Shown in pieces: positions 52,789-52,912 of a stretch of DNA of 52,912 nucleotides. The notes beneath the pieces are model-generated. The model saw only the letters and a list, made by a program, of their open reading frames with translations. It had not been told where the DNA came from and ran no database searches. The position numbers were made by a program, and so were the translations under genes. Source of the stretch: Mycolicibacterium flavescens (GTDB lineage Bacteria; Actinomycetota; Actinomycetes; Mycobacteriales; Mycobacteriaceae); NCBI RefSeq assembly GCF_001722335.1, contig NZ_MIHA01000030.1:1-52912 (forward strand). The letters are read 5' to 3'. The number at the start of each line of letters is the position of its first letter. Within the stretch, counting starts at the first letter, position 1.

Positions 52789-52912
52789 TCATGTTGTTGC
52801 GGCTTCGAGTGCGCCTGGTGGTGTTTGGGCGACCATCTGGTGGCCCCACACACTGGGTCGGTCGTACTGAGCGACTGTCCAGGTTTCCTCGTCGACGGTC
52901 ACCGCATCCCAG
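52789..52912 (-). CDS. C-terminus of an unidentified protein (partial)
   Basis: The last 40 residues and stop of a minus-strand gene cut by the window edge: a WDAVTVDEETWTVAQYD stretch, then WGHQMVAQTPPG and a short tail. The frame is open to the edge and the composition is normal for this genome. It lies about 70 bases upstream of the Rieske alpha gene and may belong to the same operon. Family not recognised. Confidence 0.55.
   Translation of the reverse strand, partial: WDAVTVDEETWTVAQYDRPSVWGHQMVAQTPPGALEAATT

Overview
The window reads as chromosomal DNA of a GC-rich actinobacterium, almost certainly a Mycobacterium/Mycolicibacterium relative. The evidence is very high GC at third codon positions, frequent GTG starts, LpqH-type lipoproteins, DUF732 secreted proteins, a LigC-type ATP-dependent DNA ligase, and a long block whose order (tRNA-Ser, tadA, its partner gene, tyrA, a glycolipid-binding-like gene, proZ-proW-proV-proX, a LapA-like gene, an APH-like gene) matches, from memory, the Rv3752c-Rv3761c block of M. 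tuberculosis. No IS element, prophage or CRISPR array was seen.

Region 1 (1-1741): the start of a 13E12-like gene carrying an SOS-box-like sequence, then ligC and a small secreted protein. Region 2 (1744-11077): an apparently undescribed catabolic regulon. It has DUF3830 protein, amidase and D-2-hydroxyacid dehydrogenase on the minus strand; two Asp/Glu-racemase/maleate-isomerase-like enzymes and a GntR/FCD regulator on the plus strand; and an aldehyde dehydrogenase, a class III aminotransferase and an MFS carrier. Three near-identical 12-bp palindromes (ATTGTYRACAAT) sit in exactly the three promoter gaps of the metabolic genes, which ties them together as one regulon. Region 3 (11260-19472): GluQRS, a polar amino-acid ABC importer with fused binding protein and permease, a CoA-transferase, a saccharopine-dehydrogenase-like protein, a P450 and tRNA-guanine transglycosylase.

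Region 4 (19490-25086): two LpqH-like lipoproteins, two other exported proteins, and a partner-switching/two-component module made of an RsbW-like kinase, a single-domain response regulator, a CHASE3 histidine kinase and a receiver-PP2C phosphatase. Region 5 (25272-36454): the syntenic core block with tRNA-Ser(CGA), tRNA deaminase, prephenate dehydrogenase and an osmoprotectant ABC importer, followed by a LapA-like membrane protein, an APH-like kinase, a histidine phosphatase, an SDR and an alkylsulfatase.

Region 6 (36516-52912) looks accessory. It has wider and visibly more AT-rich gaps, gene remnants and several inverted repeats. It carries an exported DJ-1-like lipoprotein, a second copy of the DUF732 protein, a cupin, the overlapping protocatechuate operon pcaHGBLIJ with a divergent IclR regulator, a DHDPS-like/ketopantoate-reductase-like pair, an AraC regulator, and a Rieske ring-hydroxylating dioxygenase operon (alpha, beta, a 72-aa protein, and a ferredoxin with an apparent one-base frameshift). 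A plausible reading is that the dioxygenase starts attack on an aromatic acid that feeds protocatechuate into the pca branch of the beta-ketoadipate pathway. The last thiolase (pcaF) and the dioxygenase reductase are not in the window.
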